Origin: Poindextera sp036494815 | Lineage (GTDB): Bacteria; Pseudomonadota; Alphaproteobacteria; Caulobacterales; Caulobacteraceae | Direction of reading: 5' to 3' | Assembly (NCBI GenBank): GCA_036494815.1 | Contig: DASXNV010000032.1 | Location: 124,001-188,000, forward strand | Length of the DNA stretch: 64,000 nucleotides | Shown: positions 1 to 9,963 of the stretch, piece after piece | Layout: each line of letters opens with the position of its first letter | Numbering within the stretch: position 1 is the first letter of the stretch | Notes under the pieces: model-generated | What the model saw: only the letters and a program-made list of their open reading frames with translations | The model's database searches: none | Told to the model about the DNA's origin: nothing | Program-made: the position numbers and the translations under genes

Positions 1-376
1 CGATGCCGACCGCCGGGCCGTTCACCGCGCAGATCACCGGCTTGAGGCTGTCGAAGATGCGCAAGGTCACCCGGCCGCCGCCGTCCCTATAGACGTCGCC
101 GACCTTGGCCTCGTCCCGCGCCGCCTCGCCGCGGGCGGCGTAGTTGAAGGTCTGGCCGCCCGAGGACAGGTCCGCCCCGGCGCAGAAGCCGCGGCCGGCG
201 CCGGTGACAATCACCGCCTTGACCTGATCGTCCGCATCGGTGGCGTCGAAAGCGGCGATCAGATCCAGCATCATGGTGGTGGTGAAAGCGTTCAGCTTGT
301 CGGGACGATTGAGGGTGATCGTGGCGATCCCGTCCTCCACATCGAACAACAGGGTTTCAAACTTGGGCGTCGCCAT
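1..376 (-). CDS. Enoyl-CoA hydratase/isomerase (crotonase family), partial
   Basis: Only the first 125 codons are in the window; the gene runs off the left edge. The frame opens at an ATG at 376 preceded by a good ribosome site (TAAGGAGA). It reads MATPKFETLLFDVEDG, then TLNRPDKLNAF and GRGFCAGADLSSGG, the usual crotonase CoA-binding and oxyanion-hole segments, and later KPVICAVNGPAVG. The family hydrates or isomerises acyl-CoA double bonds in the cytoplasm. It is divergent from the GMC oxidoreductase at 515 and sits near other acyl-CoA genes. The family is certain; the exact substrate is unknown. Confidence 0.9.
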   Translation of the reverse strand, partial: MATPKFETLLFDVEDGIATITLNRPDKLNAFTTTMMLDLIAAFDATDADDQVKAVIVTGAGRGFCAGADLSSGGQTFNYAARGEAARDEAKVGDVYRDGGGRVTLRIFDSLKPVICAVNGPAVGI

Positions 377-514
377 CGGGTGTCTCCTTATGAGGCTCTT
401 GTGATGGCGCGCCGGTCTCTAGGTCAGTCAAGAGGACCAACCAGCGTTGCCATCGGGGCCGATGCAGGCAATATCGGCTTTAGTGAACAATGATAAGACG
501 TCCAGGAGAAGACC

Positions 515-2185
515 ATGGGTGACCGACTCGAAGCCGACTATGTGATCGTCGGCGCGGGATCCGCGGGCTGCGTCCTGGCCAACCGGCTCAGCGCCGACGG
601 GCAAAGCAAGGTGGTGCTGCTCGAGGCTGGCGGCGACGACCGGCCGACCAGGAACCCGTCCCAGTTCATGTCCAATCTGATGATCCATGTGCCGGTGGGT
701 TATTCGCAGACGCTGAAGGATCCCAAGGTCAACTGGCTCTATCCCACCGAGCCAGATCCGGGCACCGGCGGGCGGGTGCATGTGTGGCCGCGCGGCAAGG
801 TCCTGGGCGGCTCGTCCTCGATCAACGGCCTGCTCTATATCCGCGGCCAGCATTCCGATTACGACAACTGGCGCCAGCTGGGCTGCGAGGGCTGGTCCTG
901 GTCGGACGTGCAGCCCTATTTCCTCAGGTCCGAACATCAAGAACGCGGCGCGTCTGGCGGCTGGCACGGGGTCGACGGCCCCTTGAATGTCTCCGATGTC
1001 ACCCAGACACACGAGGTCTCCGACGCGGTGGTGGACGCCTGCGAACAGGCCGGCATTCCGCGCAACCCGGACGTCAACGGCGCAGATCAGGAGGGCGTCA
1101 GCTACTACCAGCTGACGGTCAAGAACGGCCAGCGCTGTTCGGCCGCCGTGGCCTATCTGCATCCAGTGATGGGCCGCTCCAACCTGCGGGTCGAAACCAA
1201 CGCCCTGACCACCAAGGTTCTGTTCGAAGGCAAGAAGGCCGTTGGCGTCGAGTTTATTCAGAACGGCGTCAAGCAGACCGTGCGCGCGGCCAAGGAAGTG
1301 ATCCTGTGTGGCGGCGCGATCAATTCGCCCCAGCTGTTGCAACTGTCCGGCGTCGGCCCGGCCGAGCTGTTGCGCCAGAACGGCGTCGAGGTGCTGGTGG
1401 ACGCCCCCGGGGTCGGCGAGAATCTGCAGGATCACTATGTGATCAGCGCCACCTATCGGCTGAAAGCTGGAACGGTCTCGGTCAACGAGCTGACCAAGGG
1501 ATCGCGCTTCCTGGGCGAGACCCTGAAATATGTGTTCCAGCGCAAGGGGCTGCTGACCCTGTCGGCCGCCCATATCGCGGTGTTCTGCAAGTCGCGGCCG
1601 GACCTCTCCAGCCCCGATATCCAGTTCCACATCCTGCCGGCGACCATGGACGTGGACAAGCTGGTCAACCAACAGAAGATGGAGCTGGAGAACCTGCCCG
1701 GCCTGACCATCGCCCCCTGCCAGGTGCGGCCGGAAAGCCGCGGGACCATCCGCATCAAGTCCGCCGATCCTACGGTCTATCCGGCCATCCAACCCAACTA
1801 TCTGAGCAACCAGCTGGACCAGGAAGTGGCCGTCGCCTCGCTGAAATGGGGCCGCAAGATCGCCGACCAGCCCGCCCTGCGCACCTGGATCGACCACGAA
1901 ATGGCCCCGGGCCCTGATTTCCAGACCGACGAACAATTGCTGGCTTATGCGCGTTTGGCCGGTTCGACCATCTACCACCCGGTCGGCGCCTGCCAGATGG
2001 GGCATGGACCCAATGCTGTGGTCGACCCGCAACTGCGCGTCCATGGGGTGGAGGGCCTGCGTGTGGTCGACGCCTCGGTGATGCCGCGTCTAGTGTCGGG
2101 TAACACCAACGCCCCCACCATCATGATCGCCGAAAAGGCCGCCGACATGATTCTGGGCAAGTCGGCTCTGGCCAGCGCCGCCTAA
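515..2185 (+). CDS. GMC-family FAD-dependent oxidoreductase (choline/alcohol dehydrogenase-like)
   Basis: A 556-residue protein of normal GMC length. The N-terminus carries the FAD dinucleotide motif VGAGSAGCVLANRL (about residues 12-25) followed by LLEAGG. The GMC signature GGSSSINGLLYIRG lies near residue 100. The C-terminus has YHPVGACQMG (catalytic His near 488) and SGNTNAPTIMIAEKAADMI, the closing FAD-binding block. Family members oxidise primary alcohols such as choline or long-chain alcohols. Start ATG at 515 has AGGAGA just upstream. It is followed 43 bp later by a MaoC hydratase, so a lipid or alcohol oxidation role is inferred; the substrate cannot be read from sequence. Confidence 0.92.
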   Translation: MGDRLEADYVIVGAGSAGCVLANRLSADGQSKVVLLEAGGDDRPTRNPSQFMSNLMIHVPVGYSQTLKDPKVNWLYPTEPDPGTGGRVHVWPRGKVLGGSSSINGLLYIRGQHSDYDNWRQLGCEGWSWSDVQPYFLRSEHQERGASGGWHGVDGPLNVSDVTQTHEVSDAVVDACEQAGIPRNPDVNGADQEGVSYYQLTVKNGQRCSAAVAYLHPVMGRSNLRVETNALTTKVLFEGKKAVGVEFIQNGVKQTVRAAKEVILCGGAINSPQLLQLSGVGPAELLRQNGVEVLVDAPGVGENLQDHYVISATYRLKAGTVSVNELTKGSRFLGETLKYVFQRKGLLTLSAAHIAVFCKSRPDLSSPDIQFHILPATMDVDKLVNQQKMELENLPGLTIAPCQVRPESRGTIRIKSADPTVYPAIQPNYLSNQLDQEVAVASLKWGRKIADQPALRTWIDHEMAPGPDFQTDEQLLAYARLAGSTIYHPVGACQMGHGPNAVVDPQLRVHGVEGLRVVDASVMPRLVSGNTNAPTIMIAEKAADMILGKSALASAA

Positions 2186-2228
2186 TGGCGCCATCAAACG
2201 CGCGTTTTTATCCCTGGGAGGAAGCCGG

Positions 2229-2678
2229 ATGGCCACTGTTGAGTTCAAGGATCTGCCGAGCCTGGTGGGCCAGGAGGTGGGCGTTTCCGATTGGGTGGAA
2301 ATCACCCAGGAACGGGTCAACCAGTTCGCCGAAGCCACCGGCGATCACCAATGGATCCACGTGGACGTGGAGCGCGCCACCCGCGAAATCGGCGGGCCGA
2401 TCGCTCACGGCTATCTGACCCTGTCGCTGATCCCGTTCCTGGGCGCCGGCCTGCTCAACGTCGCGGGTGTCACCCGAGGTATCAACTATGGCTCGGACAA
2501 GGTGCGTTTCACCAACATGGTGCGCGTGGGCAAGCGCGTGCGCATGCGGCAGAAGCTGGTGGGCGCCGAGCCCAAGGCCGGTGGCATGCAGATGAAGAAC
2601 GAATGCACCATCGAGATCGAGGGCGAAGAACGTCCGGCCTGCGTGGCCGAGACCATCAGCGTCATCTATGGGGCCTAG
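2229..2678 (+). CDS. MaoC-like hot-dog dehydratase/hydratase
   Basis: A 149-residue single-hot-dog protein. It shows the hydratase-2 type motif FAEATGDHQWIHVD (Asp and His near residues 38-43) followed by GGPIAHGYLTLSL, the usual catalytic half of (R)-specific enoyl-CoA hydratases and the NodN/MaoC group. The ribosome site GGGAGGAAG precedes ATG 2229. It is co-directional with the GMC oxidoreductase upstream and probably co-transcribed. The family reversibly hydrates 2-enoyl-CoA or related thioesters; the precise substrate is not determinable. Confidence 0.9.
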   Translation: MATVEFKDLPSLVGQEVGVSDWVEITQERVNQFAEATGDHQWIHVDVERATREIGGPIAHGYLTLSLIPFLGAGLLNVAGVTRGINYGSDKVRFTNMVRVGKRVRMRQKLVGAEPKAGGMQMKNECTIEIEGEERPACVAETISVIYGA

Positions 2679-2764
2679 GACGCGTCCCAACGACGAGGTT
2701 GCGCGAGGCTGTTCGCTCCACGATGTTACGGGCGAACAGACCGCGCTCTTGCAAGGATGATCCC

Positions 2765-3172
2765 ATGGCTGATTTTCGCAAAGTGACCGACGACTTCACG
2801 GTCGCGCCCCAGATCGCCCCAGGCGACCTGGCCGAGGCGGCCAAGCTGGGCTTCACCCTGGTGATCAACAATCGTCCGGACGGCGAGCAGCCGGGCCAGC
2901 CCACCAGCGCCGAGATGGAAGCCGCCGCCCGCGCTGCGGGGCTGGACTATGTGCATATTCCGGTGATGGGCGGGCCGGGGCCGGCCCAGGTGGAGGCGGT
3001 GCGCCAGGCGGTGGACGCCGCCAGCGGACCTGTGCTGGCCTTCTGCCGGTCGGGCACCCGCTCGATCGTCACCTGGTCGATCGGCCAGGCGTCTTCGGGC
3101 GCGCGGCCGCGGGATGAGTTGAAGCAGTTAGGCCAGGCCGCCGGCTACGATCTGTCTGGAGTCCTGGGCTAG
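2765..3172 (+). CDS. DUF442/TIGR01244-type putative phosphatase or sulfurtransferase
   Basis: A 135-residue protein beginning MADFRKVTDDFTVAPQI at ATG 2765; an open frame extends further upstream but overlaps maoC and lacks a ribosome site. The body reads LVINNRPDGEQPGQPTSAEM and ends near FCRSGTRS, a cysteine loop with the CRSGxRS shape of rhodanese-like and DUF442 proteins. The fold is related to dual-specificity phosphatases, and in other bacteria the domain is found fused to sulfur dioxygenase-type MBL hydrolases. Here it stands alone, with an MBL-fold gene 220 bp downstream. Activity is inferred only. Confidence 0.85.
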   Translation: MADFRKVTDDFTVAPQIAPGDLAEAAKLGFTLVINNRPDGEQPGQPTSAEMEAAARAAGLDYVHIPVMGGPGPAQVEAVRQAVDAASGPVLAFCRSGTRSIVTWSIGQASSGARPRDELKQLGQAAGYDLSGVLG

Positions 3173-3177
3173 GGCGC

Positions 3178-3324
3178 TTAGTGAGCGAGCTTGGCGGCCA
3201 TGGGCGTCGGCTCGGGCTGGCAGCTGGCCACGGTCAGCGCCATCTGTGCCGCCAGGAGACAGAGCAGGGCCATGGCTGGCCGCTGCAGCCGTTTTGGAAC
3301 GAATAGGGCGTGGGCGCCGGCCAT
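3178..3324 (-). CDS. Candidate small lipoprotein (48 aa)
   Basis: A short antisense-side frame between two plus-strand genes. ATG at 3324 has GGAG seven bases upstream. The product has a basic start (PKRLQR), a hydrophobic stretch ALLCLLAAQMALTV and then VASC, a lipobox-like sequence with the modifiable Cys, leaving about 14 residues QPEPTPMAAKLAH after it. This resembles the layout of very small outer-membrane lipoproteins of the entericidin kind. No family is recognised and the stop lies 5 bp from the end of the convergent DUF442 gene. It could be chance. Confidence 0.4.
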   Translation of the reverse strand: MAGAHALFVPKRLQRPAMALLCLLAAQMALTVASCQPEPTPMAAKLAH

Positions 3325-3396
3325 GATTGGTCTCCGAAACAGAATTCGGTAACCTCTTGGCAAGGATGGCGCCGCCCGCCCCGGAGAACGACCGCC

Positions 3397-4284
3397 ATGA
3401 TCCCCTTCGTCCGCGACATCAAATTCGAATACGGCCAGGTCGACCAGGTCTCGCCCCTGATCCGGCGGGTGGTGGCCAACAATCCCGGCCCGTTCACCTT
3501 CACCGGCACCGGCGTTTATATCGTCGGCCGCGGCGAGGTGGCGGTGATCGATCCCGGCCCGGACATGGCCGAGCATCTGCAGGCCCTGCTGGCCGCCACC
3601 ACCGGCGAGCGCGTCACCCACATCCTCACCACCCACACCCATAGCGACCACTCGCCCTTGGCCCGGCCCCTGGCGCGGGAGACCGGCGCCGTCGTCATCG
3701 GCCGCGCGGCGCCGGAGGTGGTGGAGAGCGCCCTCAACCTGGACGAAGGCGATCATGGCGGCTTTCGGCCGGATCAGGAGGTCGCCGACGGCCAATTGAT
3801 CTCAGGTCCGGGCTGGACCCTGGAGGCGATCGCCACGCCTGGGCATATCTCCAACCACGTCTGCTACGCTCTGCGTGAGGAAAACGCCCTGTTCAGCGGC
3901 GACCACGTCATGGGCTGGTCGACCACGGTGATCAGTCCGCCCCATGGCGACATGAGCGACTACTATGCCAGCCTGAATAAGGTCGCCGAGCGGGATTTCA
4001 CCACCCTGTGGCCGACCCACGGGCCACCGATCACTGACGTCGCGCCCTTCCTGGCCGCCTACAAGGCCCACCGCCTGGACCGCGAACGCCAGATTCTCGA
4101 TCAGTTGAAGGCGGGCCGCGGAACCATCGCCGAAATGGTGCCGGTGATGTATGCGGCGGTCGATCCGCGCCTGCATCCGGCGGCGGCCAATTCGGTGTTC
4201 GCTCATATGATCCATCTGGTGCGCGCTGGCGTGATCGCCTGCGACGGGGAGCCGAGTCCGGGAAGCGTTTACCGGGCGATTTAA
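3397..4284 (+). CDS. MBL-fold metallo-hydrolase (LACTB2/glyoxalase II-like)
   Basis: A 295-residue protein from ATG 3397 (GGAG ten bases upstream). It has the zinc motif THTHSDHSP near residue 78, GHISNHVCY and FSGDHVMGWSTT, all ordinary metallo-beta-lactamase fold markers. The C-terminal ~80 residues (AYKAHRLDRERQILDQL onward) form the winged-helix-like tail of the LACTB2 group. Members hydrolyse thioesters or act on RNA; which applies here is open. The stop overlaps by 3 bases the stop of a convergent small gene. Confidence 0.9.
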   Translation: MIPFVRDIKFEYGQVDQVSPLIRRVVANNPGPFTFTGTGVYIVGRGEVAVIDPGPDMAEHLQALLAATTGERVTHILTTHTHSDHSPLARPLARETGAVVIGRAAPEVVESALNLDEGDHGGFRPDQEVADGQLISGPGWTLEAIATPGHISNHVCYALREENALFSGDHVMGWSTTVISPPHGDMSDYYASLNKVAERDFTTLWPTHGPPITDVAPFLAAYKAHRLDRERQILDQLKAGRGTIAEMVPVMYAAVDPRLHPAAANSVFAHMIHLVRAGVIACDGEPSPGSVYRAI

Positions 4285-4559
4285 ACGGATCCCCGCTGGC
4301 GGTCAGCTCTCTTGACGTCATCGGCTACAGCGTGAAGCAATTGGGCCAGCGCGACGTCGCGACCCTCGATCTCGCGAGCGGCCAGCACGCCGATGCTGAT
4401 GTCTCGTATCGGCGACCGATCCTGCGTCCGGCCAGTCTCCAAACCGATAAGATACTCAAGCTGGATGATGATGGAGCGAATAGCGGCGTGCTCACCCCAC
4501 AGGTCCACGTGATCCAGGGATTGTTCCAGCGCAGCTTCGAGGCGCGAGAGCCGCTCCAT
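4281..4559 (-). CDS. Hypothetical small helical protein, downstream of acyl-CoA ligase
   Basis: A 92-residue protein starting MERLSRLEAALEQSLDHV at ATG 4559, with GGAAAG upstream. It begins 16 bp after the stop of the acyl-CoA ligase, so the two are probably one transcript. It is predicted all-helical with a heptad-like hydrophobic pattern and no catalytic motif that I recognise. Its stop codon TAA overlaps the TAA of the convergent MBL gene. No family assigned; function unknown. Confidence 0.6.
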   Translation of the reverse strand: MERLSRLEAALEQSLDHVDLWGEHAAIRSIIIQLEYLIGLETGRTQDRSPIRDISIGVLAAREIEGRDVALAQLLHAVADDVKRADRQRGSV

Positions 4560-4575
4560 GCGGGGCTTTCCAGCT

Positions 4576-6216
<1,641 letters not shown>

Positions 6217-6278
6217 GGTGTTTCCCCGTTCTCGTTTGGTCAAATCCTATTGCGCCAAGGCCGGACGGGCAATTGCTC

Positions 6279-6947
6279 TCAAGGATAAAGGCGCGATGTC
6301 CCCCAGGGCGCGTCCGGCGCCGCGCGTGTGAACAGCAATCGCTCGTGCAGGCGGAACGGCCGGTCGCGCCAGAACTCCATGGCCAGGGGGCGAAGGCGAA
6401 AGCCCGACCAGTGGGGCGGCCGCGACACCTTGGAGACGCCGAACTTCAGCGCATATTCCGCCACCCGTTTTTCCAGGGCGAAGCGGTCTGGCGCGGGGCG
6501 CGACTGATCCGAGGCCCAGGCGCCGATCTGGCTGTGGCGGGCGCGGCTGGCGAAATAGGCGTCGGCCTCGGCCTCGCTGACCTGTTCCACAGTTCCGCGC
6601 ACGCGCACCTGGCGGCGCAGGGACTTCCAATGGAACAACAGGGCCGCCTTGGGCTGTTCGATCAGCTCCACACCCTTGGCGCTCTGCAGGTTGGTGTAGA
6701 AGGTGAAGCCGCGGGCGTCGACGTCCTTCAGCAGCACCATGCGCACGTCTGGCAGACCGTCCGCATCGACGCTGGCCAGAGCCATGCCATTGGGGTCGTT
6801 GATCTCGGCCGCCTTGGCTTCCTCAAACCATTCACCGAACAGGGCGAAGGGATCGGCGCCGTCCGGCAACGGCGGCTCGGCGGCGCGGCCGGCGGTGTCA
6901 TAGTCGGTCTGGCTAGGCGAGGGCGGGATCACGGTCGGCTTGCTCAT
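6279..6947 (-). CDS. pdxH: Pyridoxamine 5'-phosphate oxidase
   Basis: A 222-residue protein of usual PdxH length. Recognisable segments are DPFALFGEWFEEAKAAE, VRMVLLKDVDARGFTFYTN (FMN-binding), LFHWKSLRRQVRVRG, and the C-terminal signature FWRDRPFRLHERLLF. PdxH oxidises pyridoxine or pyridoxamine phosphate to PLP using FMN and O2 in the cytoplasm. It is 62 bp upstream (in transcription, downstream-facing) of the ligase start and divergent from the J-domain gene at 7050 with about 100 bp between them for both promoters. Confidence 0.97.
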   Translation of the reverse strand: MSKPTVIPPSPSQTDYDTAGRAAEPPLPDGADPFALFGEWFEEAKAAEINDPNGMALASVDADGLPDVRMVLLKDVDARGFTFYTNLQSAKGVELIEQPKAALLFHWKSLRRQVRVRGTVEQVSEAEADAYFASRARHSQIGAWASDQSRPAPDRFALEKRVAEYALKFGVSKVSRPPHWSGFRLRPLAMEFWRDRPFRLHERLLFTRAAPDAPWGTSRLYP

Positions 6948-7049
6948 GAGGCCGATATAGCCTCTCCCCGCCGCCGGCGCACCCTCACCGCGGCGGTCAA
7001 GGCGTGAACCTTAACCCGACGTTGACCAAAATCGGGCCACGCTCTGGCG

Positions 7050-7742
7050 ATGAGCCAGGGGGAACCTGCCATCGATGCGGCGCGGGCCGCTCAAACGCTC
7101 GGCGTCGATCCGGCGTGTGGGGCGGAGGCCCTGCGGGTCGCCTTTCGCGTTGCGGTCAAGCGCGCCCATCCCGATCGCCCCGGCGGCGACGCCGATCGGC
7201 TACGGGCGGTCATCGGGGCGTATGAATATCTACGGGCGTATCCGGCTCTTGAACCGGTCACGACGATCCGCCGGGCGCCGCCACCCATTCTCGAAATCAC
7301 CCCCCTCGAAGCCCTGACCGGTGTGCGCCGGCCCGTCGCCGCCTCAGACGGTGGGGTTCGCTGCGCGCGCCTGCCCGCAGGCCTTCGCGCCGGCGACCGG
7401 GTGCGGCTGGCCGGTGACGTATTGGTTGTGACCATCACCAGCCAGGGCGGCTTGGCCGTGATCGGCGATCACCTTTGTGTCAGCCTTGAGGTGGAATCTG
7501 GTGTTTTGCGCCAGGGCGGGTCGGTTCGGGTGGACACGCCCATGGGCGCGCGCCATCTCCGCATCACCCGCCAGGACGCCATTCGTGGCCTCGCCCGGCT
7601 CACCGGCGAGGGCCTGCCCGCACGAGCTGGCCGGCCGCGCGGTGATCTGTTGGTTTGGCTGAGGCCCGCCCTCGCCCGGGAAAGAGTCGAAACCACGGCC
7701 CGGGCCAAGCTGCGCCGCTTCACCGCCGATTGGGCGGCTTAA
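7050..7742 (+). CDS. Mini J-domain protein with DnaJ C-terminal-like domain
   Basis: A 230-residue protein. The N-terminus is a compact J-domain with the essential HPD at about residue 40 (KRAHPDRPGGD). After a short linker from residue 75 (PPPILEITPLEAL) comes a beta-rich segment resembling the DnaJ C-terminal substrate domain (LPAGLRAGDRVRLAG, RGDLLVWLRP). It lacks the Gly/Phe linker and the zinc-finger of true DnaJ, so it is a CbpA-like or specialised Hsp70 co-chaperone. It lies 42 bp before aroC. Client and partner are unknown. Confidence 0.8.
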   Translation: MSQGEPAIDAARAAQTLGVDPACGAEALRVAFRVAVKRAHPDRPGGDADRLRAVIGAYEYLRAYPALEPVTTIRRAPPPILEITPLEALTGVRRPVAASDGGVRCARLPAGLRAGDRVRLAGDVLVVTITSQGGLAVIGDHLCVSLEVESGVLRQGGSVRVDTPMGARHLRITRQDAIRGLARLTGEGLPARAGRPRGDLLVWLRPALARERVETTARAKLRRFTADWAA

Positions 7743-7784
7743 GCGATTTGGCGGCTGGGCCTGGCTTGAGCTAGAAGCACGGCC

Positions 7785-8876
7785 ATGTCGCACAATACCT
7801 TCGGCCATCTGTTTCGCGTGACCACCTGGGGCGAGAGCCACGGCCCGGCCCTGGGCTGCGTCGTCGATGGCTGCCCGCCGGGGCTGAAGCTGACCGCCGC
7901 CGACCTGCAGGTGTGGCTCGATCGCCGTCGGCCGGGCGGCGGCAAGTTCGTCACCCAGCGGCAGGAGCCGGACCAGGTCAGGATTCTCTCGGGGGTGTTT
8001 CACGACGATCGCACCGACGGTCAGGTCACCACCGGCACGCCGATCTCGCTGATGATCGACAATGTGGACCAGCGCTCCAAGGACTATTCCGAAATCGCCC
8101 AGGCTTTCCGGCCGGGCCATGCCGACTACGCCTATTTCGCCAAATATGGCGTTCGCGACTATCGCGGCGGCGGCCGCTCCTCCGCGCGGGAAACGGCGGC
8201 GCGGGTCGCGGCCGGCGGAGTGGCGCGCAAGGTTCTGGGCGAGGGCGTCGTGATCCGCGCCGCCCTGGTCCAGATCGGGCCTCACGCCATCGACCGGTCG
8301 CGTTGGGATTGGGACGAGGTGGAGCGCAATCCGTTCTGGTGCCCTGATGCGGTCACGGCCGAGGTCTGGGAGGGCCATCTGGAGGCGGTGCGCAAAGCCG
8401 GTTCCTCCACCGGCGCTGTGGTCGAGGTCGAGGCGACCGGTGTCCCAGCCGGCTGGGGCGCGCCCATCTATGGCAAGCTGGACGCCGAACTGGCCGCGGC
8501 TCTCATGTCCATCAACGCCGCCAAGGGAGTTGAGATCGGAGAGGGTTTCGCCGCCGCGGCCCTCAGCGGCGAGGACAACGCTGACGAGATGCGCGCCGGC
8601 AATGACGGGCCGACCTTTCTGTCCAACCACGCCGGCGGCGTTCTTGGCGGTATCTCCACGAGCCAGCCGATCGTGGCGCGAGTGGCGTTCAAACCCACTT
8701 CATCGATCCTTACGCCGCGCCGCTCGGTCAACGAGGCCGGCGGCGAAATCGAACTGCGCACCAAGGGGCGCCACGATCCGTGCGTCGGAATCCGCGCCGC
8801 GCCCGTGGTCGAGGCCATGACCGCCTGCGTTCTGGCCGACGCGTTTCTACGGCACCGGGGCCAGATCGGCGGCTGA
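7785..8876 (+). CDS. aroC: Chorismate synthase
   Basis: A 363-residue enzyme starting MSHNTFGHLFRVTTWGESHG, with the signatures GCVVDGCPPGL and HADYAYFAKYGVRDYRGGG followed by SSARETAARVAAGGVARK. These are the FMN and substrate-binding loops of AroC, which converts EPSP to chorismate as the last shikimate step. C-terminal GGISTSQPIVARVAFKP is also typical. It is preceded closely by the J-domain gene. Confidence 0.98.
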   Translation: MSHNTFGHLFRVTTWGESHGPALGCVVDGCPPGLKLTAADLQVWLDRRRPGGGKFVTQRQEPDQVRILSGVFHDDRTDGQVTTGTPISLMIDNVDQRSKDYSEIAQAFRPGHADYAYFAKYGVRDYRGGGRSSARETAARVAAGGVARKVLGEGVVIRAALVQIGPHAIDRSRWDWDEVERNPFWCPDAVTAEVWEGHLEAVRKAGSSTGAVVEVEATGVPAGWGAPIYGKLDAELAAALMSINAAKGVEIGEGFAAAALSGEDNADEMRAGNDGPTFLSNHAGGVLGGISTSQPIVARVAFKPTSSILTPRRSVNEAGGEIELRTKGRHDPCVGIRAAPVVEAMTACVLADAFLRHRGQIGG

Positions 8877-9062
8877 AGGCGACGTTTGGATGGGCTTTAT
8901 TTCAGTACCGTATTCAGAGATGACAATTTAGTCAGGTCCCACCAAGATGAGGTCGTACGCGATTGGCCGATTCGCAAGACGATGAATTCCATCGTCGCCC
9001 CTGCTTACCGCTCCGTTGCGGCGTTGTGACCTTGGCGCCTAGAGACCGAATACGGCGAAAAA

Positions 9063-9551
9063 TTGCGATACGATCTGCTCAACATACTGCTGGTTGACGA
9101 CAACCAGCACATGCGTGTGCTGTTGACCGAGATCCTAAGGGCGATCGGCGTGCGCAATATCTACGAGGCCAATGACGGCGCCCAGGCGCTGCAGGTCATG
9201 CGCAATCACCCCGTCGACATCATCATGACCGACCTGCAGATGCAGCCGTTGGATGGGATCGACTTCGTGCGGCTGCTGCGCAAGTCGACGGACAGTCCTA
9301 ATCCCATGTGCCCGGTGATCATGATCACCGGCCATTCCACTCTACGCCGGGTGGCCGAGGCCCGGGATGTGGGGGTCACCGAGTTCCTGTCCAAGCCGGT
9401 CACCGCGCGGGGCGTGCTGCAGCGGATCGGCCTGGTTGTGGAACATCCCCGAGCCTTCGTCCGCACCGATGACTATTTCGGCCCAGACCGCCGCCGCCGT
9501 AGCGACCCCACCTATGCCGGCCCCCGCCGCCGCGCCATGGATCGGGGATAG
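9063..9551 (+). CDS. Stand-alone receiver-domain response regulator with basic tail
   Basis: A 162-residue CheY-like protein: NILLVDDNQHMRVLLTEIL (acidic pocket), DIIMTDLQMQPLDGIDF (phosphoacceptor Asp near residue 57), MITGHS and FLSKPVTA (conserved Lys). The receiver is followed by a 35-residue tail YFGPDRRRRSDPTYAGPRRR rich in Arg and Gly, with no DNA-binding domain. The only in-frame start after the upstream stop at 9027 is TTG 9063, so a TTG start is forced. No kinase gene is adjacent. It may act by protein contact in a phosphorelay; partner unknown. Confidence 0.85.
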   Translation: MRYDLLNILLVDDNQHMRVLLTEILRAIGVRNIYEANDGAQALQVMRNHPVDIIMTDLQMQPLDGIDFVRLLRKSTDSPNPMCPVIMITGHSTLRRVAEARDVGVTEFLSKPVTARGVLQRIGLVVEHPRAFVRTDDYFGPDRRRRSDPTYAGPRRRAMDRG

Positions 9552-9560
9552 GGCAAGGGT

Positions 9561-9932
9561 CTAAAGCGCCAGCGCGCAGCTCTCGCCGATGGTCGGGCGC
9601 GACACCACGATCCGCGCCAAGCCGGGAAAATCCGAGCCCAGGCGCGCGGCGAAGTACAGGCACAGATGCTCCAGGGTCGGGGTCTCCAGGCCGGCATGCT
9701 CGTTGAGCAGGCTGTGGTCCAGTTCGTTCGCAACGGCGCGCAGGGCCTGGTCCAGCGCCGCCAGGTCCGCCACCCAGCCGTCCGGTTCGCTGACCGGGCC
9801 GCGCACCGTGGCCTCGACGCGGAATGAGTGGCCGTGCAGGCGCCGATAGAGGCTGCCTTCGGGCCCGTGGTTCAGGTGGTGGGCCGCATCGAAGGTCGCG
9901 GCCTTGGTGATTTCGAAGACGGTGTCGGTCAT
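9561..9932 (-). CDS. queD: 6-carboxy-5,6,7,8-tetrahydropterin synthase
   Basis: A 123-residue QueD/PTPS protein. It has the zinc histidines in FDAAHHLNHG and RLHGHSFRVEATV, plus the catalytic region LDHSLLNEHAGLETPTLEHL. QueD makes carboxytetrahydropterin from dihydroneopterin triphosphate, the first committed step to queuosine and other 7-deazaguanines. It is last in a queC-queE-queD operon on the minus strand (31 bp after queE). Confidence 0.96.
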   Translation of the reverse strand: MTDTVFEITKAATFDAAHHLNHGPEGSLYRRLHGHSFRVEATVRGPVSEPDGWVADLAALDQALRAVANELDHSLLNEHAGLETPTLEHLCLYFAARLGSDFPGLARIVVSRPTIGESCALAL

Positions 9933-9963
9933 GGATCCAAACGGCCGCCGCGCGCGGGAGGCG

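Noticed and set aside
8978..8996. Terminator after aroC (GACGATG...CATCGTC)
   Set aside because: A 7-bp stem with no U tract, 100 bp beyond the stop; too weak to support.
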